Positions 48,401-51,244 of a stretch of 64,000 nucleotides of DNA are shown here, one piece after another. The translations under genes were made by a program, and so were the position numbers. How positions within the stretch are numbered: the first letter of the stretch is position 1; every line of letters starts with the position of its first letter. The notes below the pieces were generated by a model, which was not told the origin of the DNA, did no database searches, and saw only the letters and a program-made list of their open reading frames with translations. This DNA comes from Cylicocyclus nassatus (taxonomy: Eukaryota > Nematoda > Chromadorea > Rhabditida > Strongylidae), in NCBI GenBank assembly GCA_958299035.1, contig CATQJL010000316.1, positions 42,148,025-42,212,024 of the forward strand. The letters are read 5' to 3'.

Positions 48401-50647
48401 GCAAAGGGGAACACCCACGTACCTCCTTCTACAAAACCGTTCCGCAGCTAGAATCTATAGATTTGGAATCAGCGTTTCAAGCGCTTTAAGATGATATATG
48501 TTTCATTTGAATTGGCGCTTCGACTAGGTATCCTCTCCTTGTTAGTAACAATAAACTCAACAAAGTGTATCAGCACTTAGATGATGATGCCGTGATGCCA
48601 GTAAGTCAAATACGCTGATTTTATACAGAAAAAAGTCAATAGCTCGCTCTAGATTGATGACCGCAGCTGAGTATAATCATTTGGAATTAGCGTTTAGAGC
48701 TGATTTAGAATATGTATGTCTCTCTCCAAACGGCCGAGCTAACAAGTAAGTTAAGTTGTAAGTTACGTGCCTTCCCTTGTTACGTAGACACATTCGAAAG
48801 TGTTAAACAGTTGCTTTAGTCAAGCTGTGTCGTAACTTCAAATGAATCGATTGACCGTTTTTTGACTCAAAGATGCCTTCACGTGCATTTCGCTCCGCAC
48901 ATATAACTAGGAAATCCTCTGTTTAAGTAGGAAATTCTGCAGTCTTGTAATCTTATCTGTGTTTGGATGCTCTTTGACGTGCACGTTAGGGTTGTTTCAG
49001 ACTGCCGCACTGACCGCAGCAGACTGCAGCAAACTGCAGCAGACCGCATTGACCGCAGCAGACTGCAGCAGACGGCAGCAGACTGCAGCTGACCGCACTG
49101 ACTGCAACGGCCGCAGCGGCTGAAGCTACAGGTGGAGAGGACAATAGTTCTGGCTCAAACAAACAACAATATATATACCTAAGACCAAAAGGCAACGCGG
49201 GCTAGAATGTTACGAAACAAGTGTATGCAATGACAGGAGGAATTAGAACAAATACGAGCATACGAAAGGAAAACTATCTCAAAAATTTGATTGAGAAAAA
49301 TTCTGATGAAACTTATAATCTTCTTATGCGTAAATCACGGTGTTTTTATTGTCGCGGTTGTTTTTTTCTTTTACGAAAGGAGGCAGCGACCGATGCGGTC
49401 AGCTGCAGTCTGCTGCAGTCTGCTGCGGTCAGTGCTGCAGTCTGAAACAACCCTTATGAGAAAATCCCTAAATTTTTGCTGCTGAAACAAATTGGCATTG
49501 AATCGCAAGCCTAAGGTCCATTCCTGCCCTAAAGTACTTCTTGAGCTCAAAACAGTAGAAACATTTTTTGCACGGAAGAAATTTGTACGCCGTACCAGCA
49601 AGTGTTCACAAAGCCGCCCTTTGCTTCAATTCGAAACCTGAGTTGTGCAACCCAGTGATGATGTTGAGCACTTCCAAGATAGCGGATAAAGTGTTAGTTC
49701 ACTTGGATTTTTAGCGGTTATCATCCACTAAATAATGGAAACAGCTTTTTTGTATGTTAGCACATAATTCTCCTAATTTTAAAGGTCCGAATTGAGTTTG
49801 GCCTTGTATCAATCAATTTCTGCAGGGTTGTTTCCGCAATTGTGCCTACTTGCTAAGATCTCCAGTAAATTGTAACCATGGAGTATGGACTCTTGTTCGT
49901 ACAAAAATTGCTTACTCTTTAGTGCTTCTGAGGGCACTGCAGAAATAGACTTAAGGCAGAAGTTCGACCTTAGACTTGCAGTAAGATCCATGTCGGGTTT
50001 GATCCGACAGCAAAAAGACAGTTTTTTTACTCATTCTCGCATCACCAAACATGGGAGAAATTCGTCGCTTCCGAACTAACCGAATATTTAAACCAAACGC
50101 AGGTTTCAGGAGCGGAGTGCATGTAGAAGCATCTTCAAGTTAAGAAAAGCAAATAATCGTTCATTTGAAGGTACGACATAGTCTGGCCAGAACTCTTTGA
50201 CACTTCTGAATGTGTACATATACCTGGAAAATTTCGGAAGTCAAATGGGGATATAAAAACTTCAAATAGACCCATAATTTTGGTCAACCTTTAAGTCCTT
50301 CTCAAAATTTTTGATTTTTTGAATTCGAAGACCGTTTTGATGATTTTGATAGAAGGCTGGAATTCATCGGCATTAGGATGAGCTACGACACTTTTTGAAT
50401 AGACCTATAATTCGGCAAGCACTGTATACAGTTTCCATTAAAGTCGCACATATATTTTCAGGGACTTTTTCAAAATGGCATCTTCTTCGCCTACGACCCA
50501 CGAACTTATTTTGCAAGAATTGGAGATGGGACCCATCTGACCACAGTCGGTATCGAGCTTTTACGGCCTTTATACAAAAGGATTATAGAGAAGTTGCTTC
50601 AAGAACTAAATAAAGAATCGCTGCATCAAGACAAAGGGAAACAATGA
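6381..50647 (+). CDS. OAC/NRF-6-like O-acyltransferase (Acyltransferase_3 + SGNH), 11 exons, 5' incomplete
   Basis: Spliced model on the + strand: 6381-6489, 10382-10557, 24745-24821, 24870-24999, 25066-25190, 33168-33288, 33332-33434, 33483-33566, 33812-33941, 33989-34072, 50462-50647. All junctions are GT-AG, every reading phase matches its neighbour, and the joined frame is open for 440 codons to a TGA. The order of motifs is that of the large nematode OAC family: last membrane helices of Acyltransferase_3 with [13 protein letters not shown], helix pairs, a lumenal linker with cysteines, then an SGNH domain with [19 protein letters not shown] and DGTHLT. Such proteins are multi-pass membrane enzymes thought to move acyl groups onto secreted molecules; the exact substrate is unknown. 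Family members are usually 600-700 residues, so the first 200-250 residues are missing. Coding sequence is about 3% of the 44-kb span. Exon assignments are inferred from translation and splice signals only. Confidence 0.85.
7709..7770 (+). other. tRNA-like Pol III promoter boxes
   Basis: TGGTGCAGTGG (7709-7719) fits the tRNA A-box and GGTTCGATTCC (7753-7763) the B-box, with normal spacing. No clean cloverleaf or acceptor stem can be folded, so this is a tRNA-derived sequence rather than a tRNA gene. Confidence 0.6.
7977..8320. mobile_element. TTAA-flanked MITE (344 bp)
   Basis: Ends AGGCAGTGTCTCACCAA and its near-exact inverse TTGGTAAGACACTGCCT; flanked by TTAA on the left and TCAA (one change) on the right. 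It belongs with the element at 14270-14730, which has AGGCAGCG ends. TTAA targeting resembles piggyBac-type elements, though the ends are not the usual CCCT. Confidence 0.7.
8545..8609 (-). other. tRNA-like Pol III promoter boxes, second arm
   Basis: On the minus strand TGGTGTAGTGG (8609-8599) and GGTTCGATTCC (8555-8545) repeat the boxes of the left arm. Between them is CTGCGGAGCTGGAGAGCTGC, an insertion relative to the left arm. B-box is perfectly kept in both arms. Confidence 0.6.
8761..9659. mobile_element. Mariner-type foldback MITE (TTAGGTTG ends)
   Basis: TTAGATTGTCACATAAGTC at the left and GACTTATGGGACAACCTAA at the right are inverted ends, next to a TA on the left. The two halves are long inverted copies (for example CATTCGATAGAGCTTACGCT against AGCTTGCTTTCCTCTATCG). 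Same family as 40077-41032. No ORF of note. Confidence 0.75.
9660..10380. other. Intron sequence, no gene seen
   Basis: Part of the 3.9-kb intron between acyltransferase exons A and B. A good acceptor (TTTCTCTTTTCAG, 10129) opens a frame to 10228, but it has no donor or family motif. Confidence 0.4.
10382..10557 (+). CDS. Acyltransferase exon [14 protein letters not shown] signature
   Basis: This is the most diagnostic membrane-domain exon. It follows the acceptor TTCAATGACAG and ends ACT G|GTAAAG in phase 1. The translation contains a helix ([14 protein letters not shown]), then [20 protein letters not shown] followed by HWPVI. The G-D-I-S-Y...Y-L-V-H-W-P pattern is the conserved C-terminal signature of nematode and insect Acyltransferase_3 proteins. 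The His codon of HWP is at 10497-10499. The frame is also open upstream to about 10252, so the acceptor could lie further 5', but the 10382 start is the one in phase with exon A. Confidence 0.88.
11155..11882. mobile_element. Non-autonomous hAT-like MITE (728 bp), 8-bp target duplication
   Basis: Ends CAGGGCTCAGCA and TGCCGAGCCCTG are inverted. The flanks are an exact 8-bp direct repeat GTCACAAC (11147-11154 and 11883-11890), the hAT hallmark. Just inside each end is the word AGCTGGCACC (11168-11177, and reversed at 11859-11868). Three more exact copies in alternating orientation lie in the middle (11457-11466, 11477-11486, 11488-11497), enclosed by CTTATGTGA (11418) and TCACATAAG (11508). 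It contains no transposase; the open frames in it are incidental. Confidence 0.88.
12120..13080. mobile_element. Mariner-type foldback fragment split by a hAT-like MITE
   Basis: Starts TTAGGTTGTCCGCAAAGTAA at 12120 and carries the GCGATAGAGCAGCTCAAGCTCT core at about 12194. Sequence resumes after the hAT-like insert at 12967. The right boundary is unclear. Confidence 0.45.
12253..12966. mobile_element. Non-autonomous hAT-like MITE (714 bp)
   Basis: Ends CAGGGCCCGGCA and TTGCCGGGCCCTG. The flanking 8-mers do not match, so the duplication is decayed or one flank has been replaced. The private word AGATCGTCTGGA is just inside the left end (12266-12277) and again in the centre (12597-12608), between CTTATGTGA (12572) and TCACATGAG (12627). 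Right-end copy of the word is not seen. No coding capacity. Confidence 0.8.
13186..13995. mobile_element. Foldback element with ~360-bp arms
   Basis: Left AACAAGGGAAGTTCACTTAG and right CTAAGTGAACTTCCCTCGT are inverted ends. Arms run inward for about 360 bp, sharing TCGAAGTGGCGATTCGGAAG, AAAGCTCATAAC and TCATCCGAACGTTTTCGAGT in opposite orientation. ORFs within are mirror-image artefacts. Confidence 0.75.
14270..14730. mobile_element. TTAA-flanked MITE (461 bp)
   Basis: AGGCAGCGTCCGGGCAA at the left, TTGCCTGGACGCTGCCT at the right, exact TTAA on both sides (14266-14269, 14731-14734). Near the right half a TGCAGTTGCATTGCAGC-type word is repeated in tandem and inverted (14458-14530). It has inserted in a mariner-type foldback whose TAGAGCTTGCTCCGCTCTA core follows at 14759. 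Confidence 0.75.
14455..14531. repeat. Short tandem/inverted GCAGTTGCATTGCAG array
   Basis: About four imperfect copies of TGCAGTTGCATTGCAGC, the last two inverted so that the block can fold into a hairpin. GC-rich island within the TTAA-flanked MITE. Confidence 0.75.
14893..15440. repeat. Foldback element
   Basis: Arms about 14893-14990 and 15338-15440 are inverted copies (AGCTCCAGATATCTGGATTT at 14920 and AAATCCAGATATCTGGAGCT at 15370; TACCTATCCGTAAGTATTCC). The loop has a 60-80 codon open frame with no recognised domain. Confidence 0.6.
15888..16371. mobile_element. Mariner-type MITE
   Basis: TTAGGTTGATGCAAAAAATG at the left and ATCAACCTAA at the right, flanked by TA on both sides. Contains the CATTCGATAGAATGAAGCAA core shared with other TTAGGTTG elements. 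Confidence 0.65.
16740..18870. mobile_element. Complete R1-family element (~2.1 kb)
   Basis: One end reads ACTAGCTAACTTACCCGGCT followed by CCGCCCGG; the other ends with ACAGACAT-type simple repeats and CATTCAGCTTTATATATAAG. The last 400 bp are the R1 module in reverse (AATGGAATTTTCTATTCGGA, CCAAGTTTGGTCCGGGTC). The interior has degenerate repeats around ACGGTAGGTA and one 110-codon open frame (17359-17691) without recognised homology. The layout (hairpin-rich end, microsatellite end, no terminal inverted repeat) suggests a Helitron-like or similar element, but class is not settled. Confidence 0.6.
18882..19063. repeat. 182-bp near-perfect hairpin
   Basis: Arms of about 80 bp: CCGTGATTTGTCAAATTTTA at the left matches TGAAGTTTGACAAATCACGG at the right, and CGGGCAGCAGAGCTC matches GGGCTCTGCTGCCCG at the centre, with a loop of about 15 bp. 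It directly abuts the TATATATAAG end of the R1 element. Confidence 0.8.
19064..20120. other. Intron sequence, no gene seen
   Basis: No supported exon. The GC-rich piece around 19910-20020 is open in two opposite frames but has no recognisable motif. Confidence 0.4.
20122..20442. repeat. Foldback followed by a GC-rich hairpin
   Basis: GACTTCAAATCTATCTTCCT (20125) pairs with AGGAAGACAGATTCGAAGTC (20415). Immediately after, 20447-20488 folds as AGAGCCGACCAGGCCAG / CTGGCCGGCTCT. Confidence 0.6.
20443..21800. other. Intron sequence, no confident gene
   Basis: GC-rich hairpins at 20447-20650 and low-complexity T-rich sequence at 21000-21250. A piece around 21580-21800 may be the worn 5' part of the LINE that follows. 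Confidence 0.35.
21803..23516 (+). pseudogene. RTE-type LINE pseudogene (endonuclease and part of reverse transcriptase)
   Basis: Several frames must be followed. CTNNARTD (21818) and [12 protein letters not shown] begin an APE-type endonuclease; YAVGDFNAK (about 22110-22133), [10 protein letters not shown] (22299-22328) and GYDHRLP (22371) are its catalytic-region motifs. A charged linker follows (22559-23008), then reverse transcriptase with [20 protein letters not shown] (23217-23276) and [10 protein letters not shown] (23344). The sequence stops at about 23516, before any F/Y-A-D-D motif and the 3' end. Multiple stops and frameshifts show it is dead. Closely similar RTE elements are abundant in hookworm genomes. 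It lies in the 14.2-kb acyltransferase intron. Confidence 0.85.
23520..24740. other. Intron sequence, no gene seen
   Basis: No supported exon or clear element ends. A short GC-rich stretch at 24130-24240 repeats TGGCTGAAGAG-type sequence. Confidence 0.4.
24745..24821 (+). CDS. Acyltransferase exon C: last-but-one membrane helix
   Basis: Reads [20 protein letters not shown] then HHTLE, ending GAA|GTGAGA in phase 0. Exon B ends in phase 1, and 24745 (after ...CCAAAG) is the only upstream AG that restores this frame, giving SLTGSQIL. The acceptor is weak (no T-run), so the boundary is less sure than the content. Together with the next exon it gives SHHTLENYF, matching the conserved E-x2-[YF] end of the Acyltransferase_3 domain. 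An in-frame ATG at 24705 makes this look like a first exon, but family comparison says it is internal. Confidence 0.78.
24870..24999 (+). CDS. Acyltransferase exon D: final membrane helix and start of lumenal linker
   Basis: Begins after a clear acceptor (ATTCTTCAG) following a 48-bp intron. It reads [20 protein letters not shown]..., a transmembrane helix, then [19 protein letters not shown] with a possible N-glycosylation site (NRST). The donor A|GTTGAATTT is in phase 1; its last A joins AA of the next exon to make lysine. Confidence 0.82.
25066..25190 (+). CDS. Acyltransferase exon E: lumenal linker with cysteines
   Basis: Flanked by TTTTTTATTTCAG and GCG|GTAAGC, both strong. It reads [20 protein letters not shown] and then ...[11 protein letters not shown] in phase 0. 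In OAC proteins this linker precedes the SGNH domain and ends in a cysteine shortly before the G-N-S block, as here. It joins in frame to 33168 across an 8.0-kb intron. Confidence 0.82.
25775..26060. mobile_element. Short R1-related element with terminal hairpin
   Basis: Starts ATACCCGGCTTCGCCCACCC, as in R1 starts. It ends with a 38-nt hairpin at 26020-26055, CCAGTGCGAACCTCTGC-GGA-GCAGAGGTGAAGCACTGG in two halves, followed by TATATATATATA. A terminal hairpin shortly before the end is a Helitron-like trait. Confidence 0.5.
26056..26950. mobile_element. R1-related element, opposite orientation
   Basis: Left side is TATATATATAAAACTC then a worn R1 module (ACACACATATGTTTTCGAGC, GATAGGCTACTTTTTGCAGC). 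Right side ends CCGGGCTGGACCGGGCAGAT and CAGCTAGTAATATAATA, the reverse of the R1 start. About 0.9 kb; no coding capacity recognised. Confidence 0.5.
26980..27600. repeat. Degenerate R1 module, target of the Tc1/mariner-type element
   Basis: Several copies of GCTCAAACTTTGCAAA-type and ATCGATAAAA-type blocks, then ACATACATACAGACATCGAT and CACATCCAGTTTTATA. The TATATAAG that should end it lies on the far side of the transposon at 27601-29826. Confidence 0.6.
27601..29826 (+). mobile_element. Tc1/mariner-superfamily transposon (2226 bp), TA target site
   Basis: Ends CAGGGTGTCCGTAAAAAAAT and ATTTTTTACGGACACCCTG, flanked by TA on both sides. Terminal inverted repeats are unusually long: after the outer ~75 bp, 27900-28225 is an inverted copy of 29400-29740. 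The left copy has about 225 bp (27676-27900) replaced on the right by about 20 bp of A/T-rich sequence. The right repeat runs into the last 20 or so codons of the transposase. One transposase gene in + orientation, frameshifted. Confidence 0.88.
28402..29470 (+). pseudogene. Tc1/mariner-type transposase, one frameshift, altered first catalytic residue
   Basis: Starts with two helix-turn-helix regions ([20 protein letters not shown], and [20 protein letters not shown]), then the DDE domain. First catalytic region reads [13 protein letters not shown]; relatives have S-D-E here, so the first Asp appears to be Glu (GAG, 28882-28884). Second catalytic Asp is in FQQDGAPAH (29147-29149), third in [13 protein letters not shown] (29273-29275), a spacing of 41 residues (DD41D by my count). 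The frame changes near 29009-29014 (within WCGLS...GLIGPFFF), consistent with one inserted or lost base. It should be inactive as it stands, though the rest is well kept, so the insertion is fairly young. Confidence 0.85.
29830..31100. other. Intron sequence, no gene seen
   Basis: Contains two copies of the TTAGGTTG-family core (TTTGATAGAGCAAAGCAAG at 30467 and TAGAGCTTGCTTGCTCTATC at 30754), suggesting a worn foldback element between about 30300 and 30850. Confidence 0.4.
31103..31264 (+). CDS. Exon-like ORF with stop, inside the acyltransferase intron
   Basis: Follows a strong acceptor (AATGATTTTTCAG) and reads [20 protein letters not shown], a hydrophobic segment ([20 protein letters not shown]) and a charged tail [13 protein letters not shown] before TGA. 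The 53-codon frame is in phase 0, the same as the donor of acyltransferase exon E at 25190, so it could be an alternative last exon; it could equally be the last exon of another gene. No family recognised. Confidence 0.35.
   Translation, partial: LLRIKCLAAGHSDKYTTFTFVQFFIYHLGTLCVALTIKLIKDITDQLPDKVKA
31368..31646 (-). CDS. Unassigned 92-codon ORF, minus strand
   Basis: Complete open frame from ATG to TAA, starting [20 protein letters not shown] and ending [15 protein letters not shown], with strong RNY codon bias. A good donor-like site (TCAG|GTGAGG) occurs inside, so the first half alone may be an exon. It lies tail-to-tail with the + strand exon-like ORF ending at 31264. No domain recognised. 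Confidence 0.35.
   Translation of the reverse strand: MTPAQSKMDECFEHSNVNPSASSLPAIHYTTFDFLPQRTTKASGEVASFERYRKKRLKNIFADVKSAHHIYEKKCICKYVQNSDVDVFRRAF
31785..32556. mobile_element. DNA element with GGCCAGCGCCGCG ends (772 bp)
   Basis: GGCCAGCGCCGCGTAGTGCA at the left is inverted at the right (TGCACTACGCGGCGCTGGCC), and the match continues for about 60 bp. No target duplication seen. Inside are a strong acceptor and donor around a 14-nt segment (TTTTTCCTTACAG at 32110, ATC|GTAAGT at 32125) and a 56-codon + strand ORF (32221-32391). The opposite strand is also open here and looks hydrophobic, but that is probably the antisense of charged codons. Confidence 0.6.
32221..32391 (+). CDS. Unassigned 56-codon ORF in the GGCCAGCGCC element
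   Basis: Reads [20 protein letters not shown], then [20 protein letters not shown] and a short tail to TGA. Codon use is purine-first, favouring this strand over the overlapping minus-strand ORF (32119-32493). Function unknown. Confidence 0.2.
   Translation: MSVGTRVDIINHDIRNQPPEEGLDELKDVMKHVQETDTSFLCCGKKTISGIKAYRI
33168..33288 (+). CDS. Acyltransferase exon F: SGNH block I (VIGNS)
   Basis: Acceptor GTTTCATTTCAG, donor AAC A|GTAAGT. It reads [20 protein letters not shown], then [20 protein letters not shown]. The GNS serine (codon TCA at 33207-33209) is the predicted SGNH nucleophile. This pattern (GTANI.VIGNS...F..LR.FAR) is characteristic of the SGNH domain of nematode OAC proteins. Confidence 0.88.
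33332..33434 (+). CDS. Acyltransferase exon G: KPDILF block
   Basis: A 43-bp intron separates it from exon F. The translation reads [20 protein letters not shown] followed by [14 protein letters not shown]. The CP..EA...V..HKPDIL pattern is the expected SGNH strand-helix unit. It ends in phase 2 at ACA TT|GTAAGC. Confidence 0.85.
33483..33566 (+). CDS. Acyltransferase exon H
   Basis: Acceptor ATATTCATTTAG; reads [20 protein letters not shown] and QSNVNFI, ending ATC AG|GTATCT in phase 2. It joins the T at 33812 to give [16 protein letters not shown]. The 245-bp intron that follows contains no exon that keeps the frame. Confidence 0.83.
33812..33941 (+). CDS. Acyltransferase exon I: IVIDMPYF
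   Basis: Acceptor ACTGTTTTTAAG, donor CAG|GTAGCG. It reads [18 protein letters not shown] followed by [20 protein letters not shown] and IITWQ. The central SGNH strand (IVID.P) and the following Arg-rich helix agree with the family. Confidence 0.85.
33989..34072 (+). CDS. Acyltransferase exon J: C-x2-C segment
   Basis: Bounded by GTAAATTCAG and GAG|GTATTT with a 47-bp intron before it. It reads [20 protein letters not shown] followed by CIINDVAE. The paired cysteines (CSKC) followed by a D-V strand are typical of the region just before the catalytic D-x2-H in OAC proteins. It joins in phase 0 to the exon at 50462 across 16.4 kb. Confidence 0.83.
34300..35300. other. Intron sequence, no gene seen
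   Basis: Start of the 16.4-kb intron. Carries a foldback-family signature (GTAGTCGAAGTGGTG at 34304) and a poly-C run (35285-35298). An exon-like ORF directly after exon J (34096-34257) is considered and rejected elsewhere. Confidence 0.4.
35505..36320 (+). pseudogene. GIY-YIG retroelement pseudogene (Penelope-like)
   Basis: Translation in shifting frames gives [17 protein letters not shown] (35627), [20 protein letters not shown] (35704), then CTTPNCIF, and [20 protein letters not shown] followed by [10 protein letters not shown] (35821-35915), which is the GIY-YIG nuclease start (YIG at 35866-35874, with the usual RPLC.R.KEH). Further on are LSLEPEIL (36010) and [13 protein letters not shown] (36250). 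The order (end of a reverse transcriptase, thumb, GIY-YIG nuclease) fits Penelope-like elements or nematode genes derived from them. Frameshifts and stops mark it as dead. Confidence 0.7.
36560..37130. repeat. R1-related interior repeat
   Basis: Irregular direct repeats of ACTTACCGTA / CCTACCGTA with GCCGAAATTTCACCG-type sequence, resembling the interior of the complete R1 element (17250-17900). Includes poly-C runs at 37036-37049 and 37106-37117. Confidence 0.45.
37670..38560. mobile_element. Foldback element (CACCTAAGTGA ends), family FB2
   Basis: GATCACCTAAGTGAAATCGC at the left and CGACCATCTCACTTAGGTGG at the right are inverted, with arms sharing AACTTTGTTTCAAAGGTA and its reverse. The loop has GCTGTGGCTGCCACAGCTTC (38027), a perfect hairpin. 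Related copies lie at 59925-60570 and 61540-62965. Confidence 0.6.
39410..40010. repeat. TTCGAA-rich interspersed repeat (modules A and B)
   Basis: Module A (39410-39700) repeats ATTCGAAAACTCGAATAAT-like units with AAAAAACGGGGTTTCGAATA. Module B (39705-40010) repeats ATCGAATGAATGAATTTCGA. Both are AT-rich with TTCGAA every 10-20 bp. Inverted partners: A at 42597-42897, B at 44163-44235 plus 45168-45391. Confidence 0.8.
40077..41032. mobile_element. Mariner-type foldback MITE with ~470-bp arms
   Basis: TTAGGTTGTAACAGAATTAA at the left, TTCTGTTACAACCTAA at the right, TA on both sides. The whole element is one long imperfect palindrome centred near 40555. Contains the CATTCGATAGAGCAAAG core and its reverse. 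ORFs inside are artefacts. Confidence 0.8.
41035..42056. mobile_element. Mariner-type foldback MITE with ~260-bp arms
   Basis: TTAGGTTGGTGCAAAAG at the left and CTTTTGCACCAATTTAA at the right, flanked by TA. Arms contain AACGAAACGCAATGTGGGTT and GAGCCCTAGTAACCAGC in inverted copies. It shares its left TA with the right TA of the previous element, so the two sit back to back. Confidence 0.8.
42405..43062. mobile_element. Foldback element with TTCGAA module A in its loop
   Basis: Arms 42405-42592 and 42899-43062 are inverted copies (ATTAAAATCCACATATGATT and its reverse; GTCGGAAGAATGCGAC). The loop is exactly one inverted copy of TTCGAA module A with GAATRCGGAGT / TACTCCGCATTC ends. Confidence 0.7.
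43366..43563 (-). CDS. Unassigned terminal-exon-like ORF, minus strand
   Basis: On the minus strand an acceptor CTAAATATTTCAG is followed by a 65-codon open frame to TAA. It reads [20 protein letters not shown], then [20 protein letters not shown] and [20 protein letters not shown], with two possible N-glycosylation sites. It has no start Met, so it would be an internal or terminal exon. Function unknown; it lies inside the large acyltransferase intron on the other strand. Confidence 0.35.
   Translation of the reverse strand: MKELFGFIALSVRSFEEIRWPHMYLNSTNATIHCLFIGDFRLVWYKLVVEEGMWFPPRSEPEENS
43868..43941. mobile_element. 74-bp hairpin element with 3-bp TAC duplication
   Basis: GGGTTGAGCCAGACT at the left, AGTCTGGCCCAACCC at the right, TAC on each side. 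The interior is three GCGTACGC-type palindromic words. The site is an R1-type sequence whose empty form would read GAGTTGGTACAAGGGGG, as in other R1 copies. Ends resemble those of the Harbinger-like MITE at 48989. Confidence 0.8.
44236..45167. mobile_element. Non-autonomous hAT-like MITE (932 bp), 8-bp target duplication
   Basis: Ends CAGGGCCCGGCAGGAGGTGG and CCCCCGCCGGGCCCTG; exact 8-bp duplication GTTCGAAT (44228-44235 and 45168-45175). The empty site is visible in the inverted module B copy near 39925, confirming insertion. The word AGGTGGC just inside the left end recurs in the centre (GGGAGCCACC and GGTGGCTCCC, 44753-44794), between ATTATGTGAA (44735) and TCACATAAG (44830). No transposase. 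Confidence 0.9.
45168..45391. repeat. TTCGAA module B, second half, inverted
   Basis: Continues 44163-44235 after the hAT-like insert; ends AATTACCCAAGTATA, the reverse of the start of module B at 39705. Confidence 0.75.
45940..46205. repeat. R1-family copy, terminal 265 bp
   Basis: ATCTTATATATAAAGCTGAA, a (GTCT)n tract with GTAT variants (45958-46016), then ACCAAACTTGGCACACATAC and TTGAGCTACGGGGCTGGGAG. Almost identical to 1096-1335. It stops at CATGGGGATTC, so it is a fragment. Confidence 0.8.
46210..47900. other. No gene seen
   Basis: AT-rich intron sequence. A minus-strand open frame (46345-46542) reads [15 protein letters not shown] but has no splice context. Confidence 0.4.
47909..48543. 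mobile_element. Foldback element with a tRNA-like segment
   Basis: AACAAGGAGAGGATACC and its reverse GGTATCCTCTCCTTGTT mark the ends; arms also share TCTATAGATTTGGAATCAGC / GCTGATTCCAAATCTATAG. On the minus strand TGGCCTAGTGG (48330-48320) fits an A-box and GATTTTAATCC (48288-48278) a worn B-box. The loop has a 67-codon minus-strand ORF (48094-48297) without recognised homology. Confidence 0.6.
48989..49453. mobile_element. Harbinger-like MITE (465 bp), TTA duplication
   Basis: GGGTTGTTTCAGACTG at the left, CAGTCTGAAACAACCC at the right, exact TTA on each side (48986-48988, 49454-49456). 3-bp TTA duplications are typical of PIF/Harbinger. Subterminal regions consist of CAGCAGACTGCAG- and GACCGCAG-type words, about ten on the left and five reversed on the right. 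Confidence 0.8.
49806..49991 (-). CDS. Unassigned 60-codon ORF, minus strand
   Basis: ATG to TGA, starting [20 protein letters not shown] and ending [12 protein letters not shown], with strong RNY codon bias. It may be a terminal exon; no domain recognised and no convincing acceptor upstream. Confidence 0.3.
50462..50647 (+). CDS. Acyltransferase terminal exon K: DGTHLT catalytic block and stop
   Basis: Acceptor ACATATATTTTCAG. In phase 0 it reads [20 protein letters not shown] then [20 protein letters not shown] and a charged tail, ending in TGA at 50645-50647. D-x2-H-L-T-x2-G is the SGNH block V; Asp is at 50525-50527 and His at 50534-50536. The exon is separated from the rest of the gene by 16.4 kb of repeats, which is why simple ORF inspection misses it. 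Confidence 0.85.
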   Translation, partial: GLFQNGIFFAYDPRTYFARIGDGTHLTTVGIELLRPLYKRIIEKLLQELNKESLHQDKGKQ

Positions 50648-50654
50648 TGAAATT

Positions 50655-51177
50655 CTAAGGGTCCGAAAGTTCTGTCGTTTCATTTTCAAATATTTATAAC
50701 TTTGCGCTATTTCAAAGGATTTGCTTGCTTGGAATTTCATTACAAAGAACAAGTCTTTCGCTTTCAAACATCACTCTGTCAAACTTCCGTTTCACACTGG
50801 ATGCGGACTTAATAATGGAAAACTAAGACCATGTAAGCTTTGAGCATGTTAAGTTAGGTCACAAAAATCTGGAGCGCTGCAGAAAAATCTGAAATCTTTA
50901 GTACATATGTTTTTTTGGCCTACTCTTTGCAACTTTGAAGAATGTATGCTGTTTGGACGTCTTTGTGAGAAGTGATTTTTGAGAAAATTGGCGAATATTT
51001 TAACTTTAGCGTTTTCCATAGTAAACTTGAATTTTATAACTTTTCACAGAGGCGTCCAAACAGCACAAACTTTTCACAGTTGCAAAAGAGTAGGCCATAA
51101 AATATATGTACTTCTATTTCAGATTTTTCTGCGGCGTTCCAGTTTTTCCTAAACGACAGACTTTTGGACCCACCTAG
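50655..51177. mobile_element. Mariner-type MITE in the acyltransferase 3' UTR
   Basis: Starts 7 bp after the stop codon. Ends are inverted: GGGTCCGAAAGTTCTGTCG at the left and CGACAGACTTTTGGACCC at the right. The same end sequence (GGTCCGAAAGTTCTGTC) recurs at 63613. Internal arms repeat a piece around the phrase GGCGTCCAAACAGC in both orientations (50950 and 51050). Confidence 0.65.
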
Positions 51178-51234
51178 TAGAAATATCTAGCATTTTTGTA
51201 CTATGCTCCCCAATGAGACAATATGTGTATGACA

Positions 51235-51240
51235 AATAAA
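51235..51240 (+). promoter_or_regulatory. Possible poly(A) signal AATAAA for the acyltransferase
   Basis: First canonical AATAAA downstream of the stop codon at 50647, just beyond the MITE. If used, nearly the whole 3' UTR would be MITE sequence. Confidence 0.35.
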
Positions 51241-51244
51241 GCTT

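Noticed and set aside
49384..49445. Trinucleotide (CAG)n-type expansion
   Set aside because: The words are CAGCAGACTGCAG and GACCGCAG alternations forming the subterminal part of a TTA-flanked MITE, not a simple CAG run.
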